Positions 24,949 through 33,878 of a DNA stretch of 47,076 bases are shown piece after piece. The notes under the pieces are model-generated. The model was not told the DNA's origin. It saw nothing but the letters and a program-made list of their open reading frames with translations, and did no database searches. The position numbers and the translations under genes are program-made. The stretch lies in the NCBI GenBank assembly GCA_023230665.1, contig JALNWY010000005.1, forward strand, positions 1 through 47,076. The letters are read 5' to 3'. The stretch is from Deltaproteobacteria bacterium. Its GTDB lineage: Bacteria; Desulfobacterota; Desulfomonilia; UBA1062. Each line of letters begins with the position of its first letter. Within the stretch, counting starts at the first letter, position 1.

Positions 24949-25582
24949 TCTCCAGCGAGCTGATGAGGTGCAGGGCGCTCCTTTTGTCCAAGGTACCTTC
25001 ACAGGAGAGCATGACGATCTTCTCACCCTGAAACACGAAACCCAGGAGCCGCCCAGGGGTGTAGAAGAGAATGGCTTCAGTGCCCCGAAGCCTGAGGATC
25101 TCTGCCCCTGCTGCCTTCTTCATCCACGAGGGGATGAGCTGCGATTTGATCCCCATGAGCGTGGGGTTGTAGCGGCGGCCGAGGATTTTCTCCAGGAGTT
25201 CCCGTGTGCCCATGGACCGCTCGTGGCCCAGGAAGGCCCTGATCAACGGCCTGCGCAGCGACGCCCTCCATTCGTCCTCCCGGGGGAGCTTGTCCAGAAC
25301 CCTGATCTCGCCCCGGACCCTGGCGGCGGGCATGCGTATGCCGACAGTCCCGTCAGGCCCGGTTTCATACTCCAGCCCGGACGGAGCACACAGGGAAAAC
25401 CCCGGAAAGAGAACCTCGGTGCATGGATTGTCCGGGGGATCGGCCATGGCGGGGATGAGAAAGAGCTCGGGAGAGTTCTTCCTGGCCAGGGCGATATAGA
25501 ATCCATAGATCGACAGTGCGATGATACAGATCCCGACAACGAACCGGATGCCCTGATTGGTGGGTCTGCCTGCTAGAACCAT
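24902..25582 (-). CDS. Hypothetical single-pass membrane protein
   Basis: A 226-residue protein of unknown family. Residues about 14-32 form one hydrophobic helix (FVVGICIIALSIYGFYIAL) preceded by Arg, giving a signal-anchor topology. A beta-rich extracytoplasmic domain follows (VLFPGFSLCAPSGLEYETG, then IRVLDKLPREDEW), and near the end AILFYTPGRLLGFVFQGEK. It starts 10 bases inside the end of the small upstream gene and ends within the convergent Usp gene. Function cannot be assigned. Confidence 0.65.
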   Translation of the reverse strand: MVLAGRPTNQGIRFVVGICIIALSIYGFYIALARKNSPELFLIPAMADPPDNPCTEVLFPGFSLCAPSGLEYETGPDGTVGIRMPAARVRGEIRVLDKLPREDEWRASLRRPLIRAFLGHERSMGTRELLEKILGRRYNPTLMGIKSQLIPSWMKKAAGAEILRLRGTEAILFYTPGRLLGFVFQGEKIVMLSCEGTLDKRSALHLISSLEITSPEGRGTEPPHSS

Positions 25583-25824
25583 TTCGGATGGATGGGCTTG
25601 CTGGAAATCTCCGGCCCTTCGTACGTGTCATAACCGCCATGCGCGGGGAAATCTTCCCGGTAGGAAGCGGGTTCTTCTCCCGGGAAACCATGCCCCGGTT
25701 CTTCCCCGTTCTTCCCAATATCCTTGCTGCCGAGCGTGTACCGGCCCAGCAGCTTGAGCACGGAAGGGAGCACGAAGAAGAGGATCAGCAGGATGATGAT
25801 GCTGGAAAAAGAGTCATTTCTCAT
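25573..25824 (-). CDS. Hypothetical small membrane protein
   Basis: An 83-residue protein with one N-terminal helix (SIIILLILFFVLPSVLKLL, residues about 8-26) and a polar, Gly/Pro/Glu-rich tail ending HPKWF. Its stop overlaps the start of the 226-residue membrane protein, so the two are probably co-translated and may interact. No family was recognised. Confidence 0.6.
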   Translation of the reverse strand: MRNDSFSSIIILLILFFVLPSVLKLLGRYTLGSKDIGKNGEEPGHGFPGEEPASYREDFPAHGGYDTYEGPEISSKPIHPKWF

Positions 25825-25846
25825 ATTTTTTATTTTATCACAACTA

Positions 25847-25883
25847 TTGCGCGCGAAACCATCTTTTTTTTGTCGCGACGCAA
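25847..25883. repeat. Bulged stem-loop with T8 loop
   Basis: TTGCGCGCGA (25847-25856) pairs with TCGCGACGCAA (25873-25883), a 10-bp stem with a single-base bulge and a 16-base loop containing eight T residues. It lies between the EndoIII-like stop and the small membrane protein start. Read from the minus strand there is no T-tract after the stem, so termination is uncertain. Confidence 0.4.
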
Positions 25884-25890
25884 CGATCGT

Positions 25891-26577
25891 TCACGGCCAT
25901 CCCTTCAGCGGGCAGGATTCGCACCTCGGCCTGCTCTTTAGGCAGAAATCCTTGCCCACGGAGACCAGATACGCGTGAAGGTCCTTGTATACAGCCGGAT
26001 CACGGGGCAGGCCCGACTCGAAGAGATGCCGGATCGCCTCGTAATCCGCCTGTTCCTCTACCATACCGTGCCGGGAGAGGATCCTCCGGGTGTAGGCGTC
26101 CACCACGAAGATGGCCTTGTCTGCCGCATAGCAGCAGATGCTGTCCGCGGTCTCCTTCCCGATGCCGTTGACCGCAAGGAGCACGGACCGCAGGTCCTGG
26201 AGATCCCGGTTGAAAAACGCTTCGACATCCCCTGCGCAGAGCTCCATGATCACCTGCATGAGATTTTTGAGCCGGACAGATTTGAGGTTGTAGTATCCGG
26301 ACGGACGGATCAGGGCGGCCAGGGTGTCTGCAGGGGCCGAGTGGATGCGCCGGACATCCAGCATGGAATGCTCCTTCAGGAGCGCGATGGCCTTTTCCAC
26401 ATTGCTCCAGGCGGTGTTCTGAGTGAGCACCGCGCCTACGGCGATCTCCAGCCGGGTCTCCCCCGGCCACCATCCGGACGGGCCGTACCGGTCCCTGAGC
26501 CTTTGGTAGAGGAGAAAGGCGTGAAATAAATCAGGAGCAGACGGTCTTGCCGCCGAGGTCTTTTCTCTGGATGACAC
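25891..26577 (-). CDS. Endonuclease III-related DNA glycosylase (HhH-GPD, COG2231-like)
   Basis: A 228-residue base-excision protein. It has the N-terminal VGAVLTQNTAWSNVEKAI helix, the helix-hairpin-helix LAVNGIGKETADSI and the catalytic Asp in FVVDAYTRRIL. The position of Nth's catalytic Lys (GxGxKTA) is Glu here, so a monofunctional glycosylase rather than an AP lyase is expected. The C-terminus has C-x6-C-x2-C (FCLKSRPRCESC) but the protein stops six residues later, without the fourth cluster Cys. GTG 26577 lies inside the enoyl-CoA hydratase frame (47-base overlap). MagIII-type alkylbase removal is one possibility. Confidence 0.8.
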   Translation of the reverse strand: MSSREKTSAARPSAPDLFHAFLLYQRLRDRYGPSGWWPGETRLEIAVGAVLTQNTAWSNVEKAIALLKEHSMLDVRRIHSAPADTLAALIRPSGYYNLKSVRLKNLMQVIMELCAGDVEAFFNRDLQDLRSVLLAVNGIGKETADSICCYAADKAIFVVDAYTRRILSRHGMVEEQADYEAIRHLFESGLPRDPAVYKDLHAYLVSVGKDFCLKSRPRCESCPLKGWP

Positions 26578-27313
26578 TCTTCATGTTCTCCCGTATGTCT
26601 CCCCGGATATTGAAGAGCATGGCCGTCATCTCGAGCTCGTATTCGAGCGCGGCCTTGGCATCGAGGCGGCTGACCACATCGAAGCTCCGCTTCAGGGCCC
26701 GCACCACCTCCGGGGGCCTGCTCACCAGCTGCTTCGACCACGAGGCGATCTCGTCGCGGAACTGCTCCGGCGGAACCACCCGGTTCACCAGCCCGATATG
26801 GTGGGCCTCCTGCGCTCCGATGGGCTCTCCCTTCAGGGTCAGCTCTTTGCTCCGAGCTATCCCGATCCGGGCCACCAGGGGGGTAAGCAGGGGGTTGAAC
26901 CCGTATTTGATCTCGGGGTGGCCGAAGATAGCGCTCTCGGATGCAATGATGATATCGCCCATGAGCGCGAGGTTGAAGCCGCCGCCGAAGGCGATGCCGC
27001 TCACGGCGGTGATGAGTATCTTGTCGTAGTCCAGGAGCATGGAGTAGGTGTTGATGGCGAGACTGAAGTATCTCGTGGCCTCTTCCGCGGTGAAGTTGGG
27101 GGCCTCTTTGAGATCGATCCCCGCGGAAAAGCACTCGTCGCCCCCGGTGAAGACCACGAGCCTCACATTGTTCCCGTCCTTGAGGAAGGAGGAGAAGACA
27201 TGGTTGATCTCTGAGAGCATTCCAAAGGACAGAGCATTGAGCTCGTGCTTGCGGTCCATGACCACCGTGGCGACATCGTCCCTGACCTCCACCCGGATGA
27301 ACTGATATTCCAT
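26531..27313 (-). CDS. Enoyl-CoA hydratase/isomerase family protein
   Basis: A 260-residue crotonase-fold enzyme. The oxyanion-hole strands are readable: FSAGIDLKEA (usual AFxAGxDL), then AVSGIAFGGGFNLALMGDIIIA and FGHPEIKYGFNP. At the usual second catalytic Glu region (PExxLGLxP) it has PEIKYGFNP. It hydrates or isomerises an acyl-CoA thioester; the exact substrate is not deducible. ATG 27313 has GAGGAGC upstream. A longer ORF to 27511 is non-coding extension. In an anaerobe it might serve beta-oxidation or aromatic degradation, but no pathway genes adjoin it. Confidence 0.85.
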   Translation of the reverse strand: MEYQFIRVEVRDDVATVVMDRKHELNALSFGMLSEINHVFSSFLKDGNNVRLVVFTGGDECFSAGIDLKEAPNFTAEEATRYFSLAINTYSMLLDYDKILITAVSGIAFGGGFNLALMGDIIIASESAIFGHPEIKYGFNPLLTPLVARIGIARSKELTLKGEPIGAQEAHHIGLVNRVVPPEQFRDEIASWSKQLVSRPPEVVRALKRSFDVVSRLDAKAALEYELEMTAMLFNIRGDIRENMKSVIQRKDLGGKTVCS

Positions 27314-27509
27314 GGGCTGCTCCTCATAAAATAAAATTCTCTCAAAACTTGTACATTGAAGGTCCCACGCTGTCAATCGCCGGATTTCCGGTAAATATGG
27401 CCTGCTTTCTTTTTCTTTGTTAAGGCTGCCGAGGGTCTTCGACTCAACCCGCGCTCCCTCGATATGAGCCTGGATCAGCTGCCTGCCGTGATTCCCGGAA
27501 GGTGCAGGC

Positions 27510-29012
27510 ATGCTCCAGGGATTGCTTGATTCCTCTGCGCGTTTTCTGGTATTCCTGTATTCCGTGTCATGCCTGAGCGTACGTCAACTCAATGAACTGG
27601 CCAGGGAGGCCCTGAGCGCGTGCTTCCACGACGAGGTGTGGGTGCAGGGGGAGATCCACGGGCTCAAGGTGCATGCGAAGTCCGGCCACGTGTATTTCGA
27701 TCTGGTGGAAAAGGCACCGGGTATGGACGGGGGCCATGTAGCGAAGATCGGCTGCGCCTTTTTCCGGGGATCGTTCGTCAAGTGGCGCCAGACCCTGAAG
27801 ATCCTCGGCATGCAGGATTTCGAACTCGCGCCCGGCATCGAGGTCAGGCTCAAGGCCCGGATCGATCTTTTCGTCAGGGAGGGCCGCTACCAGCTGATCG
27901 TCTCCGAGATCGACCCGGCCTATACCTTCGGCGCCATTGCCAGGAAGAGGGAGCAGACCGTACGGGCGCTTGAGGCCGCAGGACTTCTGGAGAGAAACAA
28001 GACCTTGCAGATGCCGCGGATACCCCGCAACGTAGGGCTGATCACCTCGGGCGGCTCGGCCGCGTTCAACGACTTCATGCGTGTCATCTCCGAGAGTGGC
28101 TATTCGTTCTCCGTGACCCTCTTCGACGCCCACATGCAGGGCGAGAACACAGTGCCCGGGGTGCTGGCCGGAATCGAGGCTTTGCAGAGCCGGCCCGGTA
28201 TGGACGTCATCGTCATCATCCGGGGAGGAGGGGCTAAGACCGACCTGTTCTCCTTCGACGATCTCTCCTTGTGCAGGGCTGTAGCCCGGTGCGCCAGGCC
28301 CGTGATCACCGGCATCGGTCACGAGATCGATGTGAGCGTGGCCGACCTGGTGGCCCACACCTGCTGCGTCACGCCCACGGATGCCGGGCGGTTTCTCACA
28401 GGCAGGATGGACGAGATGTGGGCATATCTGGACCAGGCGAGCCGGGATATTTCCCACCGGGGCAGTGAGGTTCTGCAGATCGCGGGCGAGCGGCTCCGTG
28501 CGGCATCATCCGGGCTGGGGCATGCCGCGCGCCAGTGGATGCTCTGGGCGTTGTCCGATCTCAGGGAGTGCGCCTTCCATCTTCATACCGCCCTGACGCG
28601 AGAACTCGCCCGAAGGGAACAGATGCTCGTGACAGCGGCCTCGAGCCTTGCGCACAGCTCGCGCGCAGCGGTTGAACGGCAGCGCCAGGTCCTCGATGGG
28701 CTGCCGCAAACCGCGATCCGGGACACCCTGGCCCGATTCTCGCTCCTCCGGGCTGATCTCGCACGGCAGCAGCAGGTTCTCGGCGATCATGCGGGCACGA
28801 TCATCGCCCGCCAGCAGGACCGTATCGAGCATCTCGGCTCCCTGTTCTCCGCCATGGAGCCCCTCCAGACCCTGCGCAGGGGCTATAGCATCACCACGGA
28901 CTCACAAGGCAGGATAGTCGCGGATGCCGCCATGGTCCGGAAAGGTGCGTCCATCACCACCGTGCTGGCAAGGGGAAGGATCGTAAGCACAGTCAAAGAC
29001 AAGGAGCAGTGA
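27510..29012 (+). CDS. xseA: Exodeoxyribonuclease VII large subunit
   Basis: XseA degrades single-stranded DNA with XseB. The 500-residue protein begins with an OB-fold (VWVQGEIHGLKVHAKSGHVYF). It has the catalytic-domain signatures VGLITSGGSAAFNDFM, DVIVIIRGGGAKTDLFSFDD and PVITGIGHEIDVSVADLVA. A long coiled-coil C-terminal region with many Arg and Gln residues follows, and it ends LRRGYSITTDSQGRIV. ATG 27510 has GAAGG upstream; GTG 27564 is an in-frame alternative closer to the family start. The stop overlaps the xseB start (TGATG). The gene is divergent from the hydratase. Confidence 0.95.
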   Translation: MLQGLLDSSARFLVFLYSVSCLSVRQLNELAREALSACFHDEVWVQGEIHGLKVHAKSGHVYFDLVEKAPGMDGGHVAKIGCAFFRGSFVKWRQTLKILGMQDFELAPGIEVRLKARIDLFVREGRYQLIVSEIDPAYTFGAIARKREQTVRALEAAGLLERNKTLQMPRIPRNVGLITSGGSAAFNDFMRVISESGYSFSVTLFDAHMQGENTVPGVLAGIEALQSRPGMDVIVIIRGGGAKTDLFSFDDLSLCRAVARCARPVITGIGHEIDVSVADLVAHTCCVTPTDAGRFLTGRMDEMWAYLDQASRDISHRGSEVLQIAGERLRAASSGLGHAARQWMLWALSDLRECAFHLHTALTRELARREQMLVTAASSLAHSSRAAVERQRQVLDGLPQTAIRDTLARFSLLRADLARQQQVLGDHAGTIIARQQDRIEHLGSLFSAMEPLQTLRRGYSITTDSQGRIVADAAMVRKGASITTVLARGRIVSTVKDKEQ

Positions 29013-29230
29013 TGAAAAAGGCCAGACAGTATTCCCTGGTGCTCAAGGAGCTCGAAGACACCCTGGCAAAGATGAACAGGGGCGAGGTTCCCATCGACGA
29101 ACTGGAGGAGACGGTGAGGCAAGCTGCCGAGAAGATCCGGTATCTCCGCAGCATCCTCTGTTCGACCCAGACCATGGTGACGAAGATCCTCAAAGAGGTC
29201 GAAGAAGAGTCTCTGGAAGAAAACAGATAG
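29012..29230 (+). CDS. xseB: Exodeoxyribonuclease VII small subunit
   Basis: A 72-residue, entirely helical protein: YSLVLKELEDTLAKMNRGEVPIDELEETV is the XseB hallmark region (residues about 8-36), and a short charged tail follows. It binds the XseA C-terminal helices to form exonuclease VII. ATG 29012 overlaps the xseA stop, and AAGGAG lies 5 bases upstream; a GTG three bases earlier is possible. The 58-base gap after it holds a weak CCCC/GGGG pairing but no clear terminator. Confidence 0.9.
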   Translation: MKKARQYSLVLKELEDTLAKMNRGEVPIDELEETVRQAAEKIRYLRSILCSTQTMVTKILKEVEEESLEENR

Positions 29231-29288
29231 GAAGGCCCCTTCCGAGAAGGCAATTGCCCCGGCTTTTGGGGTCTGTTATAGGAGTGTC

Positions 29289-30434
29289 ATGGAAGCGGTG
29301 CTCACGAATCTGTCCATCACGCCCTTTCTTGTGATGGATGTCATGGAAAAGGCCAACGCCCTGGCAGCACAGGGCAGATCCGTCATTCACCTGGAGGTGG
29401 GCGAGCCGGATTTCGACACCCCGGCATGCATTCAGGCGACCGCTGTGCGGGCCATGGAGGAGGGCAGAACCCACTACACACATTCCCTGGGAATCCCGGA
29501 GCTCAGGGAGGCGATCTGCGAACACTATCTCAAAACCTACGGGGTGAGAGGCATCGATCCGGAGCAGGTTCTGGTGACCGCGGGTTCGTCCCCCGCGCTC
29601 CTGATCGCCATGGCCTGTCTGGCCGGGGCCGGCGACGAGATCATTCTGACCGACCCCTACTATGCCTGCTATCCGAACTTCATCAGGATCCTGGGCGCAT
29701 CCCCCCGGTTCGTGCCCACGGGAGGCGGCGACAGGTTCCAGCTCGATCCGCTCAAGGCGGCCCGTGCCAGGAACGCTTTGACCAAGGCCCTCGTGATCAA
29801 CTCGCCCGCCAACCCCACCGGGGTCTGCCTTGATGAGGATCACCTGCACGGGCTCTGCTCCCTTGGGCTGCCCATCATATCAGATGAAATCTACCACGGC
29901 CTCGTCTATACCGGCAGGCAGCACACCATCCTGGAATACACGGACAACGCTGTGGTGATCAACGGCTTTTCCAAGGCTTATGCCATGACCGGCTGGCGCC
30001 TGGGATGGGCGGTTTTCCCGAAAGACCTGGTCAGGACTGCCCAGAAGATCCAGCAGAACCTCATGATCTGCGCGCCCTCCCTCGCCCAGTGGGCCGGCAT
30101 CGCCGCGCTCACCGAGGCGGGTCCGGACGTGGAGCGCATGAAACAGGTCTTTGCGCAGCGCCGCCTCGTGATGCTCCAGGAGATGGCTGCGCACGGGCTC
30201 GACGTGGAGGTGGAGCCGGACGGCGCCTTCTACGTGCTGGTGAACATGGCGCGCGTAACCCGCGACTCGTACCGGCTGGCCATGGATATCCTGGACAACA
30301 CCGGGGTGGGCGTCACCCCGGGCATCGATTTCGGCCCGGGGGCACAGCGCTACATTCGATTTTCCTATGCCAACTCGGAGGACAACATCCGCGAGGGCGT
30401 CTCCCGGGTGGCCGAATACCTCGCTTCGCGATGA
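29289..30434 (+). CDS. Pyridoxal-phosphate aminotransferase, class I/II
   Basis: A 381-residue fold-type I aminotransferase of the aspartate/aromatic group. Motifs: VIHLEVGEPDFDTP, HYTHSLGIPELREAI, the NSPANPTGV loop, ISDEIYHGLVY, and the PLP-lysine segment GFSKAYAMTGWRLGW. Near the C-terminus RYIRFSYANS carries the substrate-carboxylate Arg. Amino donor and acceptor cannot be named from sequence alone. The start has AGGAG upstream. The stop overlaps the engB start as ATGA, an unusual but tight coupling. Confidence 0.9.
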   Translation: MEAVLTNLSITPFLVMDVMEKANALAAQGRSVIHLEVGEPDFDTPACIQATAVRAMEEGRTHYTHSLGIPELREAICEHYLKTYGVRGIDPEQVLVTAGSSPALLIAMACLAGAGDEIILTDPYYACYPNFIRILGASPRFVPTGGGDRFQLDPLKAARARNALTKALVINSPANPTGVCLDEDHLHGLCSLGLPIISDEIYHGLVYTGRQHTILEYTDNAVVINGFSKAYAMTGWRLGWAVFPKDLVRTAQKIQQNLMICAPSLAQWAGIAALTEAGPDVERMKQVFAQRRLVMLQEMAAHGLDVEVEPDGAFYVLVNMARVTRDSYRLAMDILDNTGVGVTPGIDFGPGAQRYIRFSYANSEDNIREGVSRVAEYLASR

Positions 30435-31033
30435 TCGTCAAGGTGCGCGACGCCCGGTACGCCGGGACCATCTACGAGAGCCTGCCCCGGCTGCCCCAGA
30501 TCGCCTTTGTCGGCCGGTCCAACGTGGGCAAGTCTTCCCTGATCAATGCGCTGCTCAATCGCAAGTCACTGGTCAAGACCAGCAAGCAGCCGGGAAAAAC
30601 CCGGAACATCAACTTCTTTCAAGTGGACCTGGTGGATCTGCCCTCTTTGTACCTGGTGGATCTGCCGGGCTATGGATACGCACGGGTCCCCCAGGGCATG
30701 AAGAGCGCCTGGGACGAGCTTGCGGCCCGGTACTTCCGGGGAAACCAGGACTTAAGGATTCTCATGGTGCTCATGGACATCAGGAGGGACCTCGGGAGGG
30801 AGGAGCTCATGGCCCTGGACCTCGCCCGATCGACCGGGGCGCGCCCGCTCATCGCGACCACCAAGGCCGACAAGCTGACCTTCAGCGCCAGGGCAAGGCG
30901 CGTGAAGGAGGTCGCGCGCCAAAGCGGCGCAGAGCCCATCCCCGTATCCGCCGTATCCCGTGAAGGCATGGACGCCATCTGGGAATGCATCGTCCGGGAG
31001 ATATCGCCCGGCCTGCCGCAGGAGCAGGGCTGA
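30431..31033 (+). CDS. engB: Ribosome-biogenesis GTPase EngB (YsxC/YihA)
   Basis: A 200-residue GTPase needed for 50S subunit assembly. G1 is AFVGRSNVGKSSLINALL, G2 includes the Thr of GKTRNINFF, G3 is LVDLPGYGYA and G4 is TTKADKL; SAVSREG serves as G5. The full order and spacing match EngB. ATG 30431 lies in the ATGA overlap with the aminotransferase stop; a much longer in-frame ORF upstream is an out-of-frame shadow of the aminotransferase. It converges on the DUF2279-like gene with only 13 bases between the stops. Confidence 0.95.
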   Translation: MIVKVRDARYAGTIYESLPRLPQIAFVGRSNVGKSSLINALLNRKSLVKTSKQPGKTRNINFFQVDLVDLPSLYLVDLPGYGYARVPQGMKSAWDELAARYFRGNQDLRILMVLMDIRRDLGREELMALDLARSTGARPLIATTKADKLTFSARARRVKEVARQSGAEPIPVSAVSREGMDAIWECIVREISPGLPQEQG

Positions 31034-31046
31034 CCAGCGGAGTTTC

Positions 31047-31919
31047 TTACCCCTGCTCCAGTCTCCTGGTATACGGCAGATAGGTGAAGGGGAGCTGGAT
31101 GTAATCGAAGATTCCACAGGCGCGAGTGCCCGCGTATCTTTCAAGCAGGTACGTCACGTTGAGACCGGCCCCAGCGTACAGATACCGGTTTTTCTCGTTG
31201 AAATACCTTTCATCCGCGGATTTGTACCCTCTCGTGTAGTATCCCGCGTGAATCTCCAGGGCATTGAAAAAGAAATCGCCGGATTCAAAGATGCCGCCCG
31301 GTTTGAGCGCAAGGACATACTTGTGCCCGGAGTAGTCGGTGGTCAGGTCCAGATCCTTCCCCCGCCTCAGGGACGGGGATGGTATCCACTCAAGCCTGAA
31401 ATCGATGGAATTCCTCACCTGTTCGCAGCTTTGGCGCATGTAGGCCAGAGCTATGCCGGCGGTGTTCATGACAAAGTCTTCAGTGCTGAATCCGTGTCCG
31501 AGGCTCGTCGCATCGCCGATCTCGATCAGGGATGTCTGAAGAAAGCTGCTCAGGACGCCATATCGCGCAGCGAGTGTATCACTCAGCCCCCAATGCCTGA
31601 AGAGCTCGCTGTAAGCATTCGCCAGGCCATAGGATGCCCAGGCATGACCGAGCTTGTCCGCCCCGCCGTATTTGGCGCCTTTCTCGAACCAGCCTTCACT
31701 TCTGAACCGGAACACTGTTGAACCATAGTCCCACTGGAGAATTCCCCACAAAAGAATTCCCCCGCCGGCAACAAGGTTGAGGTTTCTGATACGAAGGAGA
31801 TTCTGCTGAGCGCATTCATCATGAGCATCATCCGGGAGTATGGGAGGTTTCTCAAATCCAGATGCTGCCGCCGTGGTGAAGATTATGATTGCCAGTATAC
31901 AGGCCATGGATTTTTTCAT
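31047..31919 (-). CDS. DUF2279-like exported protein
   Basis: A 290-residue protein with a signal peptide (MKKSMACILAIIIFTTAAAS). The motif GADKLGHAWASYGLANAYSE and the later SLGHGFSTEDFVMNTAGI fit the DUF2279/YfiM group of predicted periplasmic or outer-membrane-associated proteins. The C-terminal part alternates aromatic strands (YLYAGAGLNVTYLLERYAG), suggesting beta-structure. Start chosen at the signal peptide Met; upstream in-frame sequence is mnmG antisense. Divergent from mnmG by about 108 bases. Function unknown. Confidence 0.7.
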   Translation of the reverse strand: MKKSMACILAIIIFTTAAASGFEKPPILPDDAHDECAQQNLLRIRNLNLVAGGGILLWGILQWDYGSTVFRFRSEGWFEKGAKYGGADKLGHAWASYGLANAYSELFRHWGLSDTLAARYGVLSSFLQTSLIEIGDATSLGHGFSTEDFVMNTAGIALAYMRQSCEQVRNSIDFRLEWIPSPSLRRGKDLDLTTDYSGHKYVLALKPGGIFESGDFFFNALEIHAGYYTRGYKSADERYFNEKNRYLYAGAGLNVTYLLERYAGTRACGIFDYIQLPFTYLPYTRRLEQG

Positions 31920-32027
31920 CTGGCCAAGGGTATTGGCTTCAAACAAGGATGTCAACAGCGACTGGCTGTCCGGCCCGTACAATCTCTCTTGAAAACATGG
32001 AGAATTTGCCATACACATCGGGCAATA

Positions 32028-33878
32028 ATGGAAAGGTTCGACATCGTCATCATCGGAGCCGGCCATGCCGGGGCCGAGGCTGCATATGCTGCATCCAAGT
32101 TCGGGCTTGAAGCAGCCCTGTTCACCTTGGACATGGACACCGTGGGACACATGCCCTGCAGCCCCTCCATCGGAGGGCTCGCGAAGAGTCACCTGGTCAA
32201 GGAGATCGACGCTCTGGGCGGCATCATGGCCGGGGCCGCAGATGAGACAGCCATCCAGTACCGGGTGCTCAACACCCGGAAAGGCCCTGCGGTGCGCGCC
32301 ACGCGCACCCAGAACGACCGGCGTCTCTACGAGTCCGCCGTCAAGTCCCGGCTGGAATGCTCGGGCGTCCACCTGCGGCAGGCGCGGATCGACAGTATCG
32401 TGGTGGAGGGTTCCCGGGTCAGGGGCGTGGTGGACCATCTTGGGTCGTTCACCGGGGCCGGTGCGGTCATCGTTGCGGCAGGCACCTTTCTCTCGGGAAC
32501 CATACACATCGGCGACAAACGGATCCCTGCGGGCAGGGCAGGCGAAGAGGGGGCTTATGAGCTTGCGGAGAGCCTCAAGTCCCTGGGCCTGGCCGTAGGG
32601 AGGCACAAGACCGGAACCCCGCCGCGGCTGCACCAAGACTCCATCGACCTGAGTGCGCTTGCCCGGCAGGACCCTCAGGAAGGCTGCATGCCCTTTGCAT
32701 TCGAATCGAAAGGGCCGAGTCTGCCCCAGTTGCCCTGTTACCTGGCGCGCACCACACTGGACACCCACGAGACCATTCGGAACAATATCCGTTTCAGCGC
32801 CCTGTACTCAGGGGCCATCACGGGCATGCCCGCCCGGTATTGCCCATCCCTGGAAGACAAAGTGATGCGCTTCGGCGACCGGCAGGGCCACCAGGTGATC
32901 ATCGAGCCCGAGGGACTCTCCACTCGGGAGGTCTATGCATCGGGCCTGGGAAACTCCCTGCCCGTGGATATCCAGTGGGAGGTGGTCAGGTCCGTGCCCG
33001 GCCTCGAGAAGGCCGAGATCATCCGGCCCGCCTATGCCATCGAATATGAGTATATCCTGCCCACCCAGCTCACGAGAACCCTGGAGACCAAGTGTGTGGA
33101 GGGGCTCTACCTCGCGGGCCAGGTCAACGGCACCTCGGGCTACGAGGAGGCCGCGGCTCAGGGGCTCACGGCTGCGGTCAACGCCTGCCGGAAGCTCCGG
33201 AGAGAGGAGCCCTTTGTCCTGGACCGCTCCCGGGCCTACATCGCGGTCATGATCGACGACCTGGTGACCCGGGGCGCCTCCGAGCCCTACCGGATGTTCA
33301 CCTCGCGGGCCGAGTACCGTCTCATGCTCAGAGAGACCAATGCCCTCTTGAGGCTCACGGATACGGCGTACGATCTGGGGCTCGTCTCCCGGGAGAGGAG
33401 GGTGCGGGTGCAGGGGATCGTGGGCGAGATGCACGACCTGGAGGCCCGCCTTGAAAAAACGAGCATAGTCATCCCCAGGGACATGCCCCATATCGGCCCT
33501 TCCCGCGAAGCACAGGGTGAGCGTCTCAGCCTCAGGCGCCTCCTGAAACGGCCCGAGGTGAGCATGGAAGACCTGCAGTCACAGGGGTTTGTCCCGCCTC
33601 ACATAAGCCCGTTGAGCAGCATGGAAGTGGAGGTTCAGATCAAGTACGAAGGATACATAGCCCGGCAAGAGGGTGATATCCGGCAGCTCCGGGAGCTCGA
33701 ACGGGTGAAGATCCCGGGCAATCTATCCTACGAGGATATCCCCGGGCTATCCAACGAGCTCAAGTCGCGGCTGGAGAAGATCAGGCCGCAGACGCTCGGG
33801 CAGGCGGCGCTGATCGAGGGCATGACCCCGGCCGGGCTCAAGGCCGTCCGGATAAGGATCAGAGCGCCAGGTCCCTGA
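32028..33878 (+). CDS. mnmG: tRNA uridine 5-carboxymethylaminomethyl modification enzyme MnmG (GidA)
   Basis: MnmG with MnmE builds the cmnm5 group on U34 of several tRNAs, using FAD and NADH. The 616-residue protein starts with the dinucleotide fold FDIVIIGAGHAGAEAAYA and has HMPCSPSIGGLAKSHLV and GPAVRATRTQNDRRLY. GTPPRLHQDSIDLS and YEEAAAQGLTAAVNA follow (the last usually GYEEAAAQGL). The C-terminal helical domain ends with IPGLSNELKSRLEKIRPQTL. Length is normal. The usual partner rsmG is not adjacent. Its last 20 bases overlap the convergent PilZ gene. Confidence 0.96.
   Translation: MERFDIVIIGAGHAGAEAAYAASKFGLEAALFTLDMDTVGHMPCSPSIGGLAKSHLVKEIDALGGIMAGAADETAIQYRVLNTRKGPAVRATRTQNDRRLYESAVKSRLECSGVHLRQARIDSIVVEGSRVRGVVDHLGSFTGAGAVIVAAGTFLSGTIHIGDKRIPAGRAGEEGAYELAESLKSLGLAVGRHKTGTPPRLHQDSIDLSALARQDPQEGCMPFAFESKGPSLPQLPCYLARTTLDTHETIRNNIRFSALYSGAITGMPARYCPSLEDKVMRFGDRQGHQVIIEPEGLSTREVYASGLGNSLPVDIQWEVVRSVPGLEKAEIIRPAYAIEYEYILPTQLTRTLETKCVEGLYLAGQVNGTSGYEEAAAQGLTAAVNACRKLRREEPFVLDRSRAYIAVMIDDLVTRGASEPYRMFTSRAEYRLMLRETNALLRLTDTAYDLGLVSRERRVRVQGIVGEMHDLEARLEKTSIVIPRDMPHIGPSREAQGERLSLRRLLKRPEVSMEDLQSQGFVPPHISPLSSMEVEVQIKYEGYIARQEGDIRQLRELERVKIPGNLSYEDIPGLSNELKSRLEKIRPQTLGQAALIEGMTPAGLKAVRIRIRAPGP

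Noticed and set aside
29231..29288. Terminator between xseB and the aminotransferase gene
   Set aside because: CCCC/GGGG and GAAGG/CCTTC pairings are short and no T-tract follows.
31920..32768. N-terminal extension of the DUF2279-like ORF
   Set aside because: It is antisense to mnmG, and a clear signal peptide starts at 31919.
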